From the NCBI GenBank assembly GCA_028290765.1, contig JAQGJF010000789.1:1-6423 (forward strand): a stretch of DNA of 6,423 nt. The letters are read 5' to 3'. The position numbers and the translations under genes are program-made. The DNA comes from Tardiphaga sp. Its GTDB lineage: Bacteria; Pseudomonadota; Alphaproteobacteria; Rhizobiales; Xanthobacteraceae. A model generated the notes under the pieces. It did no database searches. It was not told the origin of the DNA and saw nothing but the letters and a program-made list of their open reading frames with translations. Position 1 is the first letter of the stretch, and each line of letters opens with the position of its first letter. Shown here one piece after another: positions 1-5,428 of this stretch.

Positions 1-121
1 GATCGGCGCCGTCGCCGCTGTTGCGCCAGGAAGGCTGCCGCGCAAACAGCGTCTGATACGCCGCCTCGGCCGCCGCGAGATCGCTGACCAGAACGACGAC
101 ATGATCGAGCCCGGTAATCAC
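1..121 (-). CDS. VOC (glyoxalase-fold) family protein, N-terminal part only
   Basis: Only the first 40 codons are visible; the gene runs off the left edge. Translation from a GTG at 121-119 begins MITGLDHVVVLVSDL and continues with an Ala-rich helix and a TLFARQPSW segment. The LDHVVVLVSDLAAAEAAY pattern is the typical first beta-alpha unit of the vicinal oxygen chelate fold, and His7 sits where many members place a metal ligand. The GTG start is supported by a strong purine-rich ribosome binding site (GGGGGAGGAG, complement of 131-140) nine bases upstream; no ATG gives a better frame. VOC proteins include glyoxalases, ring-cleavage dioxygenases and resistance proteins, and this fragment does not decide between them. 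It is transcribed divergently from the sugar kinase gene. Confidence 0.8.
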   Translation of the reverse strand, partial: MITGLDHVVVLVSDLAAAEAAYQTLFARQPSWRNSGDGAD

Positions 122-204
122 CGAAATAGTCTCCTCCCCCGTCGCGCCGTCAGGAACTCCGGACCGCGGCCAACCGTTATCGGCGGCATGCTGGCGGCAC
201 CCCC

Positions 205-267
205 TGAACTCGGGTTTACCCGAGTTCAGTTATATCAATGTCCAAGTCGGCAACAGCCGACTTGGAC
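205..267. repeat. Double-hairpin intergenic repeat
   Basis: Two perfect inverted repeats lie 11 bases apart. The first (205-228) has 10-bp arms TGAACTCGGG/CCCGAGTTCA around a TTTA loop. The second (240-267) has 12-bp arms GTCCAAGTCGGC/GCCGACTTGGAC around an AACA loop. Neither is followed by a T-run on either strand, so they do not look like intrinsic terminators. From memory, closely similar hairpins recur between genes in Bradyrhizobium, which suggests a dispersed palindromic repeat; that copy number is recalled, not measured here. The pair sits between two divergent genes, upstream of both starts. Confidence 0.7.
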
Positions 268-403
268 GGTCCTAGTCTCCTCACATTCCCATCTCAAGCC
301 GCAAAGACGGCAGGGATGCGAATAATTTCAGCGAATCCATTCGATAACCGGTGCTAGTGTAGCTGCGCCGGCCGGGACCACCCTCAGCCACGACGGAAAA
401 CGA

Positions 404-1297
404 ATGCAGGCCCTCTTCATCGGACAGACCTATATCGACGTTACCTTCATCACCGACCACATGCCGACCGGCGACGAGAAACATGTGGCGTCGGCCTATG
501 CGGTATCGTTCGGCGGCAACGCGGTCACGGCCGCGTTCTGCTGCGCCAAGCTCGGGATCGTGCCGGACCTGATCGCCACCGTCGCCAACGACTGGCTCGG
601 CCGGATGTTCCAGGACATGAGCGCGAAGTATGGAATTTCGATCCATCCGCGCAAGGTCAATTCCTCCTCGTTGTCCTTCATCATGCCGAAGGACGGCAAG
701 CGGGCGATCGTGCGCTGCCGCGACGACGAACATATTCACCCGTTCCCGATGCTGAATCTCAAGGGCTGCCGCGCGCTGCATGTCGACGGCCACCAGCCGG
801 ACGCCGCCATTCACTACGCCAAGCTGTGCCGCGAAGCCGGCATCCTCACATCGCTCGACGGCGGCGGGTTGCGCACCAATACCCACGAATTGCTGGAATT
901 CATCGACGTCGCCATCGTCGCCGAGCGGCTCTGCGAGCAGATGGACCTGACGCCGGAAAAGATGCTGGATTATCTCAAGAGCCGCGGCTGCCGGGTCGGT
1001 GGCGTCACGCAGGGCGAAAAGGGCCTGCTCTGGTATGACGAGGCCGGGATGGTGCATGCGCTTCCCGCGCTCTCGATCTCCCGTGACCGGGTGCTCGACA
1101 CCAACGGCGCCGGCGACGTGTTCCACGGCGCCTATATCTATTCCTATCTCTCCAACCCCGGCAAAAGCTGGCAGGATCATTTCGAATTCGCCCGCGCGGC
1201 TTCGACCTTCAAGATCCAGCGTCTCGGCAACGAAGCCGGATTGCCGACGCTTCCCGACATCGAAGCCGTCAGGCAGGAGTTTGAAGTTCGCGCCTGA
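404..1297 (+). CDS. PfkB-family sugar kinase, YihV/ketohexokinase-like
   Basis: A 297-residue cytoplasmic ATP-dependent carbohydrate kinase of the PfkB/ribokinase superfamily, of normal length. The N-terminal strand and substrate loop are at residues 1-30, with a short lid region after them. The first signature is the glycine pair in SFGGNAVTAAF (35-45). The ATP-site strand VTQGEKG is at 201-207, and the C-terminal signature DTNGAGDVFHGA at 232-243 supplies the anion hole and the catalytic base Asp238. Asn replaces the usual second Thr of DTTGAGD, a tolerated variant. The DVFHGA ending, the HVDGHQPDA stretch (126-134) and LDGGG (151-155) resemble sulfofructose kinase YihV and ketohexokinase-type members more than ribokinase; this is a by-eye judgement. 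The start has only a weak ribosome binding site (GGA at 395-397). It probably heads a two-gene operon with the ribokinase 44 bases downstream. The exact sugar is unknown. Confidence 0.9.
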   Translation: MQALFIGQTYIDVTFITDHMPTGDEKHVASAYAVSFGGNAVTAAFCCAKLGIVPDLIATVANDWLGRMFQDMSAKYGISIHPRKVNSSSLSFIMPKDGKRAIVRCRDDEHIHPFPMLNLKGCRALHVDGHQPDAAIHYAKLCREAGILTSLDGGGLRTNTHELLEFIDVAIVAERLCEQMDLTPEKMLDYLKSRGCRVGGVTQGEKGLLWYDEAGMVHALPALSISRDRVLDTNGAGDVFHGAYIYSYLSNPGKSWQDHFEFARAASTFKIQRLGNEAGLPTLPDIEAVRQEFEVRA

Positions 1298-1341
1298 TCG
1301 TGTAGTCCGTTCCGGTCGGAGCCAATCGGGGATAAAATAGT

Positions 1342-2256
1342 ATGGGTGGCGTTTACGTTGCCGGCAGCATCAACATGGATGTGGTGGCAACGGCCGACCG
1401 GCATCCGAAGATCGGCGAGACCATCGCCGGTAACGCCGTGCTGTATTTTCCCGGCGGCAAGGGCGCCAACCAGGCCGTCGCCGCCGCCAAACTCGGCGCG
1501 CCGACCACGCTGATCGGCCGGCTCGGCACGGATGCCTTCGGCCGCGAGCTCAAGGCGTTTCTTGGCGCGCAAGGCATCGACCTGAAGTACCTGCGCGAAA
1601 CGCCGGAGGCGCATAGCGGCACCGCTGTTATCACGGTGGCCGAGGCCGACAACACCATCGTCGTCATTCCCGGCACCAATGCGCTGGTCGGGCCCGCGGA
1701 CGTTGCCACGGTGCCGCTGGCTGCCGGCGACGTCGCCGTCAGCCAGTTTGAAATTCCGCGGCCGGCGATCGGCGCCTTCTTCTCCCGGGCGCGCACGGCA
1801 GGCGCGACGACGATCCTCAATCCCGCGCCGGCGGCGGTGGTCGGGCGCGAACTGCTCGATCTGGTCGATATCCTGATCCTGAACGAGAGCGAACTCGGCC
1901 TGCTGGCCAACGCCGATTTGCACGACGGCGCCGATCCGAGCCAGGTCATCGCCGCCGCCCGATCGCTGCAGACCGGCACCGACAGGGTGATCTGCGTGAC
2001 GCTGGGCAAGCAGGGCGTGATGGCGCTGGTGAAGGGCGAGCCGGTCATCGTTCCGGGCCGCGCGGTCAAGGCGGTCGATACCACCGGGGCCGGCGATTGT
2101 TTTGTCGGCGCCGTTGCGGCGCAGCTCGCCGGCGGGCATCCCATTCAATCCGCGTTGGCGTACGCCAATGCCGTGGCATCGATCTGTGTGCAGCGGATGG
2201 GCGCTGGCCCGTCGATGCCGACGGCGGCTGAAGTGGCGGCCGTGCTGCGCGAATAG
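1342..2256 (+). CDS. rbsK: Ribokinase (PfkB family)
   Basis: A 304-residue cytoplasmic kinase expected to convert D-ribose and ATP to ribose 5-phosphate, feeding the pentose phosphate pathway. The sequence follows ribokinase end to end. GSINMD (8-13) is the ribose-contacting N-terminal motif, GGKGANQAVAAAKLG (38-52) is PfkB signature 1, and NPAPA (160-164) and NESE (181-184) are in the core. VTLGKQG (219-225) is in the nucleotide site, and DTTGAGDCFVGA (246-257) holds catalytic Asp252. Length matches the family (about 300-310). A GGGGA ribosome binding site at 1328-1332, nine bases upstream, supports the ATG. It is the second gene after the YihV-like kinase and is probably co-transcribed. Its stop lies 2 bases from the stop of convergent dctM. 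Related pentose or deoxyribose kinases share these motifs, so the substrate could differ; no ribose ABC transporter is in view. Confidence 0.88.
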   Translation: MGGVYVAGSINMDVVATADRHPKIGETIAGNAVLYFPGGKGANQAVAAAKLGAPTTLIGRLGTDAFGRELKAFLGAQGIDLKYLRETPEAHSGTAVITVAEADNTIVVIPGTNALVGPADVATVPLAAGDVAVSQFEIPRPAIGAFFSRARTAGATTILNPAPAAVVGRELLDLVDILILNESELGLLANADLHDGADPSQVIAAARSLQTGTDRVICVTLGKQGVMALVKGEPVIVPGRAVKAVDTTGAGDCFVGAVAAQLAGGHPIQSALAYANAVASICVQRMGAGPSMPTAAEVAAVLRE

Positions 2257-2268
2257 CGCTACTTCAGC
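2227..2268. terminator. Candidate bidirectional hairpin at convergent gene ends
   Basis: An 8-bp perfect inverted repeat, GCTGAAGT (2227-2234) and ACTTCAGC (2261-2268), encloses a 26-base loop that contains a smaller GCGC-GAATA-GCGC hairpin (2247-2259). It straddles the stop codons of rbsK and dctM, which leave only 2 bases between them. There is no T-run on either side, so this is at best a weak or factor-assisted terminator serving both strands. It may be a chance dyad within coding sequence. Confidence 0.25.
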
Positions 2269-3539
2269 ATCCCCATGGTGCGGGGCAGCCACAGGGTGAG
2301 CTCCGGAATCAGCGTGATCGCGATCAGCGACATCAGCAGCGGAACCAGCCACGGCATAATTGCCATGGTGGTCCGCTCGATTGACAATTTCGCGATCCGC
2401 GACAGCACAAACAGCACCATGCCGAGCGGCGGATGCAGCAGCCCGATCATCAGATTGAGCGTCATCACCACGCCGAAATGAACCGGATCGATACCGACTT
2501 TCAGGATGATCGGCATCAGCACCGGCACCAGGATGCTGATCGAGGCGATCGGCTCGAGGAAGCAGCCGACGATCAAGAGCAGCACGTTGATCAGGAGCAG
2601 GATGACGTATCTGTTGTTGGTGAGGTTGAGCAGCGCCTCGGCGCCGGCCTCGGTCAGCCGCGTCGTCGTCAGCACCCAGCCGAACAGCGATGCCGCGGCG
2701 ACGATCAATAGCACGCCCGCCGAGGTCTCGATGGTATCCATCGTCACTTTATAGAACTGCTTCAGCGACAGCGAGCGATAGAGAAAAACGCCGAGAATCA
2801 GCGCCCAGGCGCAAGCGGCGATCGCGGCCTCGGTCGGGGTGAACCAGCCGAACGTCATTCCGCCGATGATGATGGCCGGGGTCAGCAGCGCGGGCGTCGC
2901 CGCGATGAAGGTCCGGCCCAGCACATCCCAGCGGAACGCCTGGTCGGCGCCCATGCCGTAGTGGCGCGCGCAATAGGTGACATAGAGCATCATGAAGATC
3001 GTCATGACCGCGCCGGGAATGAAGCCGCCGAGGAACAGCGCGCCGATCGAGACGTTGCCCATCATGCCGTAGATCACGAACGGCAGTGACGGCGGAATGA
3101 TCGGGCCCAGCGTCGCCGACGCCGCGGTGACGCCGACCGAAAATTCGGTCGAGTAGCCGTGGTCCTGCATCGCCTTGATCTCGATGGTGCCGAGGCCGGC
3201 GGCATCCGCAATCGCGGTGCCGGACATCCCGGCGAAGATCACCGAACCGAAGATGTTGACATGGGCCAGACCGCCCTTCATCCAGCCGCAGGTCGCCACC
3301 GCGAAGTCGTAGATGCGGTTGGTGATCCCGGCCGAATTCATCAGATTGCCGGCCAGGATGAAGAACGGCACCGCCAGCAGCGGAAAGCTGTCGAGACCTC
3401 CCGCCATGCGGTGCAGGATCACGAAATCCGGAATGCCGGCGATAAAGTGCGTATACAGCAGCGACGAGAAGGCCAGCGCGATGAACACCGGGACGCCGGC
3501 CAGCAATATCGCAAAGAAAACGAAAATCATGATCGGCAT
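2259..3539 (-). CDS. dctM: TRAP transporter large permease, DctM subunit
   Basis: A 426-residue inner-membrane protein and the ion-coupled translocation subunit of a tripartite ATP-independent periplasmic transporter. It is very hydrophobic, with about a dozen predicted membrane segments from residue 2 to 418, and matches the usual family length. Family landmarks in order are PFFILAGNLMNSAG (58-71), GMSGTAIADAAGLGTIE (104-120), LGPIIPPS (144-151), FTPTEAA (233-239) and NLMIGLLHPPLGM (361-373). The glycine/proline-rich motifs lie in the re-entrant hairpins known from HiSiaQM-type structures. It starts 15 bases after the dctQ stop, with only a modest AAGG-type ribosome binding site, and is the last gene of the dctPQM operon. 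Its end faces rbsK with a 2-base gap, so the two transcripts may collide or overlap. The transported solute cannot be read from this subunit. Confidence 0.95.
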   Translation of the reverse strand: MPIMIFVFFAILLAGVPVFIALAFSSLLYTHFIAGIPDFVILHRMAGGLDSFPLLAVPFFILAGNLMNSAGITNRIYDFAVATCGWMKGGLAHVNIFGSVIFAGMSGTAIADAAGLGTIEIKAMQDHGYSTEFSVGVTAASATLGPIIPPSLPFVIYGMMGNVSIGALFLGGFIPGAVMTIFMMLYVTYCARHYGMGADQAFRWDVLGRTFIAATPALLTPAIIIGGMTFGWFTPTEAAIAACAWALILGVFLYRSLSLKQFYKVTMDTIETSAGVLLIVAAASLFGWVLTTTRLTEAGAEALLNLTNNRYVILLLINVLLLIVGCFLEPIASISILVPVLMPIILKVGIDPVHFGVVMTLNLMIGLLHPPLGMVLFVLSRIAKLSIERTTMAIMPWLVPLLMSLIAITLIPELTLWLPRTMGMLK

Positions 3540-3554
3540 CGGTCAGCCCAGCCT

Positions 3555-4127
3555 TCAATCGGCGTGAATTTGTTCGACGATTTCGTGCGGCCGCCGCCAG
3601 CCGTCGCGCGCGTTGCGCCAGACCACCTGGATCTGCCGCGCCAGCATCAGGAAGCAGCCAAGCCCAACTCCGCCATAGACGATGCTCATCGGCAGCTCGA
3701 CCACGGTCATGGTCTGGGCATGCATCCGCTCGATGATGGTGACCGAGAAATACGCCAGCAGGCCCATGAAACCGAGGGTGATGAAATCCACCAGCGCCAG
3801 CAGCGCAGACCGCAGCGGGCTGGGCTTCATCAGGTTCGACAATAGCTCGACCGCGATGTGGGCCTTCTTCCGCGTCACCACGGCCCCGCCGATGAAGGCG
3901 AGCCACATCAGGCCGTAGCGCGCGATTTCCTCGGTCCAGGACAGGCTGTCGTTCATGATGTAGCGCGTGAAGAACTGCAGGAAGACGATGCCGGCCAGCG
4001 TCCAGAACAGCGCGAAAGCCAGCCAGTCCTCCGGATGATGCTCGATGATCACCTCTTCATCCTCGGCGACGATGAGACGAGCATCGGCGTCGGGCGGAGG
4101 CGTCGTGGATGGCGGATGGATGTTCAT
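3555..4127 (-). CDS. dctQ: TRAP transporter small permease, DctQ subunit
   Basis: A 190-residue, four-helix inner-membrane subunit that pairs with DctM and helps receive the loaded DctP. Membrane segments fall at roughly 35-53, 72-87, 105-131 and 146-164. The family signature is clear: RYIMNDSLSWTEEIARYGLMW (55-75) followed by GAVVTRKKAHIAVELL (81-96). The N-terminus is unusual, with about 34 cytoplasmic residues rich in Pro and then Asp/Glu before the first helix. I start at the ATG at 4127. The reading frame stays open to an earlier ATG at 4232, but that 35-residue extension is just the hairpin repeat read in frame (LTRFLAALETTLSHKGRG-like peptide), so I reject it. No good ribosome binding site precedes the chosen ATG, in contrast to dctP. 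A 112-base gap separates it from dctP and 15 bases separate it from dctM. Confidence 0.92.
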   Translation of the reverse strand: MNIHPPSTTPPPDADARLIVAEDEEVIIEHHPEDWLAFALFWTLAGIVFLQFFTRYIMNDSLSWTEEIARYGLMWLAFIGGAVVTRKKAHIAVELLSNLMKPSPLRSALLALVDFITLGFMGLLAYFSVTIIERMHAQTMTVVELPMSIVYGGVGLGCFLMLARQIQVVWRNARDGWRRPHEIVEQIHAD

Positions 4128-4148
4128 GGATTCAAGACCATTGTCTAT

Positions 4149-4235
4149 CCCTCTCCCCTTGTGGGAGAGGGTGGTTTCGAGCGCAGCGAGAAACCGGGTG
4201 AGGGGAAGTGTTCTGCCGAGAAGCCCCCTCACCCG
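4149..4235. repeat. Three-hairpin intercistronic repeat between dctP and dctQ
   Basis: Three inverted repeats stand side by side. Hairpin A (4149-4171) pairs CCCTCTCCC with GGGAGAGGG across a 5-base loop. Hairpin B (4173-4195) pairs GGTTTC with GAAACC across 11 bases. Hairpin C pairs CGGGTGAGGGG (4195-4205) with CCCCTCACCCG (4225-4235) across 19 bases and ends 4 bases before the dctP stop codon on the minus strand. The CCCTCTCCC...GGGTGAGGGG layout resembles a common dispersed palindromic element of rhizobial genomes (recalled, not searched). In a dctPQM transcript these structures follow the dctP stop, where they could protect dctP mRNA or limit read-through into dctQM. No T-run follows on the minus strand, so a classical terminator is unlikely. 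Confidence 0.8.
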
Positions 4236-4239
4236 CCCC

Positions 4240-5226
4240 CTACTTCAGCGCCTGCAGCGCGTCGTACTGCGCCTGGGTCCAGCCGGCGCCCGCCGCCGGA
4301 TCGTTGTGCAGCGGGATCGCGGCCTTGCGGAAAGCTTCGCGATCCGGCTCGATCACGGTCTTGCCGAGCTTCCTGAATTCCGCCGCCAGCGTCTTTTCGG
4401 ACGCCGCAATGGCGTTGGTCGCGCGCGACGCGGCCTCCTTCAGGACTTCTGCGAAAATCTTCTGTTCGTCGGGCGTCAGCTTCGACCAGACATGGCTGCC
4501 CACCACCGTCACCAGCGATTCGGTGATGTGGCCGGTCAGGATGATGTGGCTCTGCACCTCGTAGAACTTCTTCGCCATGATGGTGGGAAGCGGGTTCTCC
4601 TGCCCGTCGACGGTGCCCTGCTGCAGCGCCAGGTACACTTCCGCGAAGGCGATCGGCGTCGCGTTGGCGCCGACCGATTTGGTGAACATCAGAAACAGCG
4701 GTGCCGGCGGTACCCGCAGCTTCATGCCCTTCATGTCCTCGGGCTTGCTGATCGCCTTGTTGGCGGTGACGTGACGCTGACCGTAATAGGTGAGCGCAAT
4801 CACCTTATGCTTGGTCTTGTCGTCGTAGCCCTTGGCGATGTCGGCAAACAGCTGGCTGTCGCGATAGGCCTTCCAGTGATCAAAATCGAGCAAGATGAAC
4901 GGCGCGCCGGTGATCGCCAGCGGCTTGTAGATCGAACCGGCGAAATTCACCCCGGTGTAGATGAGATCGACGGTGCCGAGGCCCAGTCCCTCGTTGATCT
5001 GGTTCTCGTTGCCGAGCTGCGAGGCCGGAAATACCTGGATCTCGTATTTGCCGTTGGTGCGCTTCTTGATTTCATCGGCCGCCCACAGCGCTTCGGTGTG
5101 ATAGGGCTCGCCGATCTCATAGACATGCGCCCATTTCAGCTTGGTCTGAGCCGAAGCCGGCCCGGCGATGGCCGATGCGATGACGAATGCCGCGGCCAGC
5201 GCAGCACGGCGTGTCCAGATGGACAT
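4240..5226 (-). CDS. dctP: TRAP transporter substrate-binding protein, DctP family
   Basis: A 328-residue periplasmic solute receptor that delivers ligand to DctQM. A Sec signal peptide is evident: basic WTRR near the start, a hydrophobic core (8-21) and an ASA-Q cleavage site after Ala26. The mature protein opens with TKLKWAHVY, as is usual for DctP-type receptors. Arg171 in MKLRVPPAP is the conserved arginine that in characterised TRAP receptors clamps the ligand carboxylate. A second basic contact may come from YYGQRHVTANK (148-157), and the QQGTVDGQENP block (202-212) is the family hallmark. The start is fixed by a strong ribosome binding site, GGGGAGGA (complement of 5231-5238), 4 bases from the ATG. 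It is the first gene of the operon and shares a divergent control region with the crotonase gene. The ligand is unknown; a sugar acid or another organic acid is most likely. Confidence 0.95.
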   Translation of the reverse strand: MSIWTRRAALAAAFVIASAIAGPASAQTKLKWAHVYEIGEPYHTEALWAADEIKKRTNGKYEIQVFPASQLGNENQINEGLGLGTVDLIYTGVNFAGSIYKPLAITGAPFILLDFDHWKAYRDSQLFADIAKGYDDKTKHKVIALTYYGQRHVTANKAISKPEDMKGMKLRVPPAPLFLMFTKSVGANATPIAFAEVYLALQQGTVDGQENPLPTIMAKKFYEVQSHIILTGHITESLVTVVGSHVWSKLTPDEQKIFAEVLKEAASRATNAIAASEKTLAAEFRKLGKTVIEPDREAFRKAAIPLHNDPAAGAGWTQAQYDALQALK

Positions 5227-5253
5227 GGTATCCTCCCCAATCGTGATTTGAGA

Positions 5254-5308
5254 CCTCTTGGTCAGCCTTGCCGCTAAACTCGCTTAAAAGAAAAGCGGAT
5301 GCAAGAGG
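5254..5308. promoter_or_regulatory. Nested inverted repeat in the dctP leader
   Basis: CCTCTTG (5254-5260) and CAAGAGG (5302-5308) form a perfect 7-bp inverted repeat. Alternatively CTTGCCGCT (5267-5275) can pair with AGCGG plus CAAG (5294-5305, with a 3-base bulge). A smaller dyad, CGCTT/AAGCG (5281-5297), sits at the centre. It lies 28-82 bases upstream of the dctP start codon, so it could be an mRNA leader structure or an operator. Function is not established; competing pairings make a single structure uncertain. Confidence 0.35.
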
Positions 5309-5312
5309 CTAG

Positions 5313-5335
5313 GACAAAGTTGTCGTACAATACGA
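5313..5335. promoter_or_regulatory. Overlapping operator-like dyads with a candidate -10 box
   Basis: Three short dyads overlap in 23 bases: GACAA-AG-TTGTC (5313-5324), TTGT-CGT-ACAA (5320-5330) and TCGTA-CAA-TACGA (5323-5335). The middle one exactly fits TNGT-N3-ACNA, the pattern known for FadR-subfamily GntR regulators, which often control organic-acid and TRAP transporter operons. TACAAT at 5326-5331 would be a good plus-strand -10 box for the crotonase gene, but no convincing -35 lies 16-18 bases upstream. Binding here could affect both divergent genes. No GntR gene is present in the window, so the regulator is inferred. Confidence 0.45.
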
Positions 5336-5428
5336 TGACTGGAGGCTCCGGAAGGACCCGATTGCCATGGCAAAGGGCGGCTGTTTAAGTCCGCGGGCCC
5401 CCGATCTCCCGTCCTTCAAGGCCCCCGC

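Noticed and set aside
268..403. Promoter for the kinase operon
   Set aside because: GATAAC (343-348) and TAGTGT (355-360) resemble -10 boxes weakly, but neither has a -35-like hexamer at suitable spacing, so I do not call a promoter.
4128..4232. 35-residue N-terminal extension of dctQ to an upstream ATG
   Set aside because: The added peptide is the palindromic repeat read in frame and the extended start would lie almost at the dctP stop. The ATG at 4127 leads directly into the expected DctQ sequence.
4045..5277. 410-codon plus-strand frame opposite dctP and the start of dctQ
   Set aside because: Low-complexity Arg/Asp/Leu composition and no motifs, while the opposite strand encodes a convincing signal peptide and DctP domain.
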